7,730 bases of DNA from an uncultured Oscillospiraceae bacterium. GTDB taxonomy: Bacteria > Bacillota > Clostridia > Oscillospirales > Ruminococcaceae. Of the stretch, positions 5,297 to 7,730 are shown one piece after another (the stretch's first letter is position 1; each line of letters opens with the position of its first letter). Below the pieces are notes generated by a model. It did not search any database. It was not told the origin of the DNA and was given only the letters and a program-made list of their open reading frames with translations. Location of the stretch: assembly GCA_905212515.1 (NCBI GenBank), contig CAJMEU010000136.1, positions 1 to 7,730 on the forward strand. Direction: 5' to 3'. The position numbers were made by a program, and so were the translations under genes.

Positions 5297-6153
5297 ACAC
5301 GGAGAGGCCCACAAACGAAGCCCTTGCCCTGCGGGCCAAAGCGGGGGACAGGGAAGCCCTGGCCGCTTTGTGGGAGCAGAACCGCCCGCTGCTTGGTTTG
5401 ATGTTCCGCAGGCTTGCGGCAAAGAGCCGGGAAAGAACGGCGGCCGCCGGCGTCACCCTGGAGGACCTGGAGCAGGAAGGCTGGTTCGCCATTGTCAAAG
5501 CGGTTGAGCTTTACGACCCGCAGAGTGGCGCGAAGTTCTCCACCTTCCTGCGCTACCCGGTGATGCAGCGTTTCTTTGCCGCTGTGGGTCTGCGCACCAG
5601 CCGGCAGAAGGGCGACCCGCTTTCCCGCGCGTTGAGCCTTGACGAGCCGCTGGACAGCGAGGACGGCGACGGCGCCGCCCGCGGGGAACTGGTGCCCGAC
5701 CCGGCCGCCGCACAGGCGTTCCAGAGCGCCGAGGAACGGCTTTATATCCGTCAGCTTCACGCGGCGCTGGACGAGTGCCTGGACGCCATAGACGCCAAAC
5801 AGGCCGCCGCCCTGCGCGGTCGGTACTATGAAGGCCAAACGCAAGGAACCACTGCCGCACGGCTGGGCGTGTCCCCGCAGCGCGTCCACCAGCTGGAATA
5901 TACGGGCCTGCGCGCCATGCGCCGCAAGGGCGTGCGCAGTTTGGCACAGTACCGCGAGGAGATCACCAGCCGGGCGTACAGGGGCACGAGCTTTGCGGCC
6001 TGGAAGGCAAACGGCAGCGCCCCGGAACGATGGGCGGAGTGGGCCGAGGCAAAAGAGGCGCAGCGGCGACGGGCAGAGGATAAGCGGTTTTTCGACGAGC
6101 TTGCCGGTTTTGAGGAAGAATGCGGCATCTGGACGGATGAACCGGGGGACTGA
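5293..6153 (+). CDS. Sigma-70-like RNA polymerase sigma factor (286 aa)
   Basis: This is a two-domain sigma-70 family protein. Region 2 spans about residues 20-98, with the core motif DLEQEGWFAIVKAVELYD followed by GAKFSTFLRYPVMQRFF, matching the core-binding and -10 recognition segment. Region 4 spans about 153-212, with the HTH GTTAARLGVSPQRVHQLEYT that would contact a -35 element. Between them is an acidic, probably disordered linker (SLDEPLDSEDGDG). A highly charged tail of about 70 residues (213-286), rich in Ala, Glu, Arg and Trp, follows region 4 and is longer than usual. The ATG at 5293 overlaps the preceding stop. It likely directs host RNA polymerase to the element's later genes. 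It could instead work as a phage late-transcription activator; which promoters it reads is not shown. Confidence 0.85.
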   Translation: MNTERPTNEALALRAKAGDREALAALWEQNRPLLGLMFRRLAAKSRERTAAAGVTLEDLEQEGWFAIVKAVELYDPQSGAKFSTFLRYPVMQRFFAAVGLRTSRQKGDPLSRALSLDEPLDSEDGDGAARGELVPDPAAAQAFQSAEERLYIRQLHAALDECLDAIDAKQAAALRGRYYEGQTQGTTAARLGVSPQRVHQLEYTGLRAMRRKGVRSLAQYREEITSRAYRGTSFAAWKANGSAPERWAEWAEAKEAQRRRAEDKRFFDELAGFEEECGIWTDEPGD

Positions 6154-6499
6154 ACCAAACTGAAACAAAAAATATACCACAAAGCGGCCACAAATACACA
6201 ACAAAACCGGTGAAAAAATATGTGACAGAATAGAGACAAATGCGAGGCAAAAAACCGCGAGAATTTTTTGACGTTCAGCCCCCCTTCAAGAAAAGCGGCT
6301 TGCCGGCACGGCGCTTACTCGCGTGGGTCCAGGGCATTCCGGGGATTTCTGCACGCGGGTGAAGGGGTGTAGCCCCCCCGGGGGTATATGGCGAAGCGGC
6401 CCCACGGGAGACCGATGGGAGGGCTCTTCTCTTTTACCGGTAAATACGCGCGAAGCCCCCCTCCCGGGCGGGAGAAAGGGAGATCACCAAGGAGGACGC
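6154..6499 (+). other. 346-base gene-free region with palindromes
   Basis: The first hundred bases are A-rich on the plus strand and the rest is GC-rich. Visible elements are: an 11-mer TATACCACAAA (6173-6183) identical to 5006-5016; the palindrome CCCCCGGGGG (6375-6384); the palindrome TTTACCGGTAAA (6433-6444); GGGAGGG (6417-6423) complementary to CCCTCCC (6459-6465), enclosing that palindrome; and a competing hairpin, CTCCC (6461-6465) with GGGAG (6470-6474). No credible gene with a ribosome binding site was found on either strand. The region probably holds the control signals for the nuclease gene and whatever follows; no clear standard promoter was recognised. Confidence 0.5.
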
Positions 6500-6817
6500 A
6501 TGAACAGCAGGAACAAAGGCAAGCGCGGGGAGCTGGAGCTGGCGGCCATCCTGCGGAAATACGGCTTCGACGCCCGCCGCGGCCAGCAGTACTGCGGGAC
6601 GAGCGGCGACGCGGACGTGGTGGGGCTGCCGGGCTGCCACATCGAGTGCAAGCGGGTGGAGCGGCTGAACATCGACGACGCCATGGAGCAGGCCATACGG
6701 GACGCCCGGGAGGGCGAGATGCCTGTGGTGATGCACCGCCGAAGCCGCAAGCCCTGGCTGGTGACTGTGGGCCTGGAGGACTTCCTTGCGCTGTATAAAG
6801 CGAATGCTCAAATTTGA
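6500..6817 (+). CDS. PD-(D/E)XK nuclease, Holliday junction resolvase-like (105 aa)
   Basis: This is a compact nuclease of the restriction-endonuclease fold. Motifs in order: E11 in KGKRGELELAAILRKYGF (helix 1); D39 (or D37) in GTSGDADVVGL; then E49-C-K51 in HIECKRVE, the E-x-K core; and a helix with the conserved-looking Q in DAMEQAIRDAR. The length fits small archaeal/phage Hjc-type resolvases. It probably cleaves branched DNA arising during replication or packaging; a simple endonuclease role is also possible. The ATG at 6500 follows AAGGAGG (6489-6495) closely. An in-frame extension to 6323 has no such site and low-complexity composition. The stop lies inside a perfect 16-bp palindrome (6805-6820). 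Confidence 0.82.
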   Translation: MNSRNKGKRGELELAAILRKYGFDARRGQQYCGTSGDADVVGLPGCHIECKRVERLNIDDAMEQAIRDAREGEMPVVMHRRSRKPWLVTVGLEDFLALYKANAQI

Positions 6818-6820
6818 GCA
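6805..6820. repeat. Perfect 16-bp palindrome at the end of the nuclease gene
   Basis: TGCTCAAATTTGAGCA is its own reverse complement and spans the nuclease stop codon. A near-identical palindrome lies at 7347-7360, differing at one symmetrical position. It may be a dimeric protein site, or a short hairpin at the transcript end. Confidence 0.55.
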
Positions 6821-6929
6821 ATAGGGCAGAGAAGGCCGAAGTGAGCCGGCCTCACCCCATCCCAACTGCACATAATTGCGCGGTCAGACAGAAACCATAC
6901 AAAAGGCAGACAAAAAGTGAGGTTTAAAC

Positions 6930-7211
6930 ATGCTGAGCAGATTGGAACAAGAAACGGTCATCAACTTCAACGAGGCAGAGGCCACGGCGGTGATTTACAC
7001 GCACAACGCCGCTTTGCGCCGCAAGCTGGAGGGGCTGGCCGACCAGCGCCCGGGCGAGGTAAAACGGGGCCGCGGCTTCCCGGACGGCGGGCGGGAGTAC
7101 ATCGTCCCGAAACGCTGGGTAAAGGTGAACGCCGGGCCGTTCTACACGGAGGAACAGCGCAGAGCAATGGCGGAACGCGCAAAGGCTCTTAGAAGCTCCA
7201 AGTTGCCATAG
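6930..7211 (+). CDS. Conserved-looking phage/element protein, unknown function (93 aa)
   Basis: The product begins MLSRLEQETVINFNEAEATA, then VIYTHNAALRRKLEGLADQR, a basic Gly-rich middle and EYIVPKRWVKVNAGPFYTEE. It looks like a compact alpha/beta protein with a KRWVKV strand. I recall this MLSRLEQETVINFNE...KRWVKV pattern from small hypothetical proteins of Firmicutes phages and integrative elements, with no known role. GTGAGG (6917-6922) lies seven bases before the ATG. Its last residues (ALRSSKLP) run into the unassigned stretch at 7190-7400, so the natural C-terminus may have been altered by an insertion. It lies between two related palindromes (6805-6820 and 7347-7360). Confidence 0.72.
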   Translation: MLSRLEQETVINFNEAEATAVIYTHNAALRRKLEGLADQRPGEVKRGRGFPDGGREYIVPKRWVKVNAGPFYTEEQRRAMAERAKALRSSKLP

Positions 7212-7500
7212 AATGCACGACGGCCGTCGAGGATTTGGAAACGAACACGCGCAAGGCGATAACTTTCACGTTTAGGGACATACCCCCTAAAAAGCGTGAT
7301 GCTTGTGGGCCTTTCAAGGGCACTTTGTGTAACTGGTTCCTTCACTGCTGAAATTTCAGCGCCGGCGGCAACGCCCCATCTTGCCGCCAGCGGGGCCCGC
7401 ACAAGGCCGCGCGGAGGGTTTTGACAGATGATTAAGCGGGCAGCTTCTCACTTCGCGCCCTAAAACGCCTCCAGGGCCATTGCAGCCGCCTTGTAAGCAC
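7212..7500. other. Unassigned intergenic stretch rich in inverted repeats
   Basis: No gene with a ribosome binding site is seen. Structures include CGACGGCCGTCG (7218-7229, palindrome); TTTAGGG/CCCTAAA (7271-7277, 7285-7291), extended by CACG (7267-7270) and CGTG (7295-7298); and GGCGGCAA/TTGCCGCC (7364-7371, 7381-7388). Open frames exist on both strands: plus 7193-7351 without a start codon, and minus 7142-7402. Neither is clearly real. This may be a dispersed palindromic repeat, a structured RNA or the remnant of a broken gene. Confidence 0.4.
7347..7360. repeat. Perfect 14-bp palindrome GCTGAAATTTCAGC
   Basis: This perfect palindrome shares the GCTSAAATTTSAGC pattern with the one at 6806-6819, lying 541 bases away on the other side of the 93-aa gene. 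It may be a binding site for the same dimeric protein. Confidence 0.5.
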
Positions 7501-7502
7501 AT

Positions 7503-7537
7503 AAAAAGAGCGGGCAGCCAATAGGCTGTCCGCTTTG
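7503..7537 (-). terminator. Rho-independent terminator of the coiled-coil gene
   Basis: AGCGGGCAGCC (7509-7519) pairs with GGCTGTCCGCT (7524-7534) around the loop AATA. On the minus strand the stem has one A-C mismatch and is followed by TTTTT (7503-7507). It lies just past the stop codon of the minus-strand gene at 7543, and it would also separate that gene from the rightward genes. Confidence 0.85.
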
Positions 7538-7542
7538 TGCTT

Positions 7543-7730
7543 TTATTCAGCTTTGCGAAGTTCTTTGATGGATACCGTATGATTACGCACCACCGTTTCC
7601 AATGTCCGTACCCGGTCGCGCAGTTCATCAATCTCCCGCACGCGCTCCAGCTTTGCGGAAATATCACCGTACTGCTCCGCGATAAGCTGCACGTTGTGCT
7701 CTTGCTTTTCAATCAACATGCGGGTATGGC
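7543..7730 (-). CDS. Coiled-coil protein, C-terminal part (partial at window edge)
   Basis: The reading frame enters from beyond 7730 and ends with TAA at 7543-7545. Visible residues include TRMLIEKQEHNVQLIAEQY, then GDISAKLERVREIDELRDRV and RTLETVVRNHTVSIKELRKAE at the end. The heptad pattern of Leu, Val and Ile with abundant charged residues indicates a coiled coil. Small coiled-coil proteins ending in a TLE-x2-VR-x-H-x-x-SI-x-EL pattern are frequent in Firmicutes genomes and elements, without known function. It points opposite to the replication operon and has its own terminator, so it is an independent unit: element cargo, or host DNA if the element ended here. Its start is outside the window; an internal ATG corresponds to the Met of TRMLIEK. 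Confidence 0.75.
   Translation of the reverse strand, partial: HTRMLIEKQEHNVQLIAEQYGDISAKLERVREIDELRDRVRTLETVVRNHTVSIKELRKAE

Noticed and set aside
4683..6204. Long minus-strand open frames (271 aa at 4683-5498, 340 aa at 5182-6204)
   Set aside because: They lie antisense to the Cys-rich, 87-aa and sigma-factor genes, which have ribosome sites and recognisable domains. The antisense products are Arg/Pro/Ala-rich, as expected of GC-rich shadow frames.
5963..6250. Minus-strand 95-aa frame with a hydrophobic start resembling a membrane segment
   Set aside because: The hydrophobicity comes from the A-rich plus-strand DNA read in antisense. There is no ribosome binding site, and the remainder overlaps the sigma-factor gene.
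6323..6499. Upstream extension of the nuclease gene to ATG 6323
   Set aside because: It has low-complexity Gly/Pro/Arg composition and no ribosome binding site, whereas ATG 6500 follows AAGGAGG.
7421..7449. TTGACA at 7421-7426 as a plus-strand promoter
   Set aside because: No acceptable -10 box lies 16-18 bases downstream, and no plus-strand gene follows it.

Overview
This window looks like the left end of an integrative genetic element in a Gram-positive Firmicutes host, most likely a gut Clostridia/Oscillospiraceae-type bacterium. That assignment is an inference from strong AGGAGG-type ribosome binding sites, a CCA-encoding tRNA, fairly high GC and the style of the small phage genes. The first 54 bases are the 3' part of a tRNA-Tyr(GUA) with a long variable arm. 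A tyrosine recombinase lies just inside it and reads toward it, the classic arrangement for an element integrated at the 3' end of a tRNA.

Layout. Positions 1-200 hold the tRNA 3' end, a strong terminator, a tandem 11-bp repeat that may be an integrase arm site, and a hairpin after the integrase stop. Positions 201-2110 (minus strand) hold the integrase and, upstream with an ATGA overlap, an AT-rich helix-turn-helix repressor. Positions 2111-2244 form a regulatory switch: a perfect 9-bp inverted repeat covers the -10 boxes of two overlapping, oppositely directed promoters. From 2245 the plus strand carries a 57-aa basic protein, an excisionase/AlpA-like HTH protein and a primase-helicase reading frame. 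That frame (CHC2 zinc finger, Toprim, RepA-like ATPase) is interrupted by an in-frame TAG at 3165. Eight copies of an ACCGTTGAT-type 7-9-mer follow, five in one orientation and three inverted, at the end of that gene and just after it (4605-4765). They look like iterons of a replication origin.

Next is an early/middle operon: a 58-aa four-cysteine protein, an 87-aa basic protein whose ribosome binding site is sequestered in an 11-bp stem, and a sigma-70-like factor coupled by an ATGA overlap. After a 346-base gap with several palindromes come a small PD-(D/E)XK / Holliday-junction-resolvase-like nuclease (6500-6817) and a 93-aa conserved-looking protein of unknown role. A roughly 330-base unassigned stretch follows. 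The window ends with the 3' part of a minus-strand coiled-coil gene and its terminator.

Together these form a compact integrate / repress / excise / replicate / late-transcribe module. The order int-repressor | small ORF-xis-primase/helicase-iterons matches phage-inducible chromosomal islands (SaPI-like satellites) as well as the left arm of a small prophage. No capsid, terminase, portal, lysis or conjugation gene is visible, so the two cannot be separated from this window. The most interesting points are the amber codon inside the primase-helicase, the iteron array, the double-promoter operator, the RBS-masking hairpin, and two near-identical GCTSAAATTTSAGC palindromes flanking the 93-aa gene.
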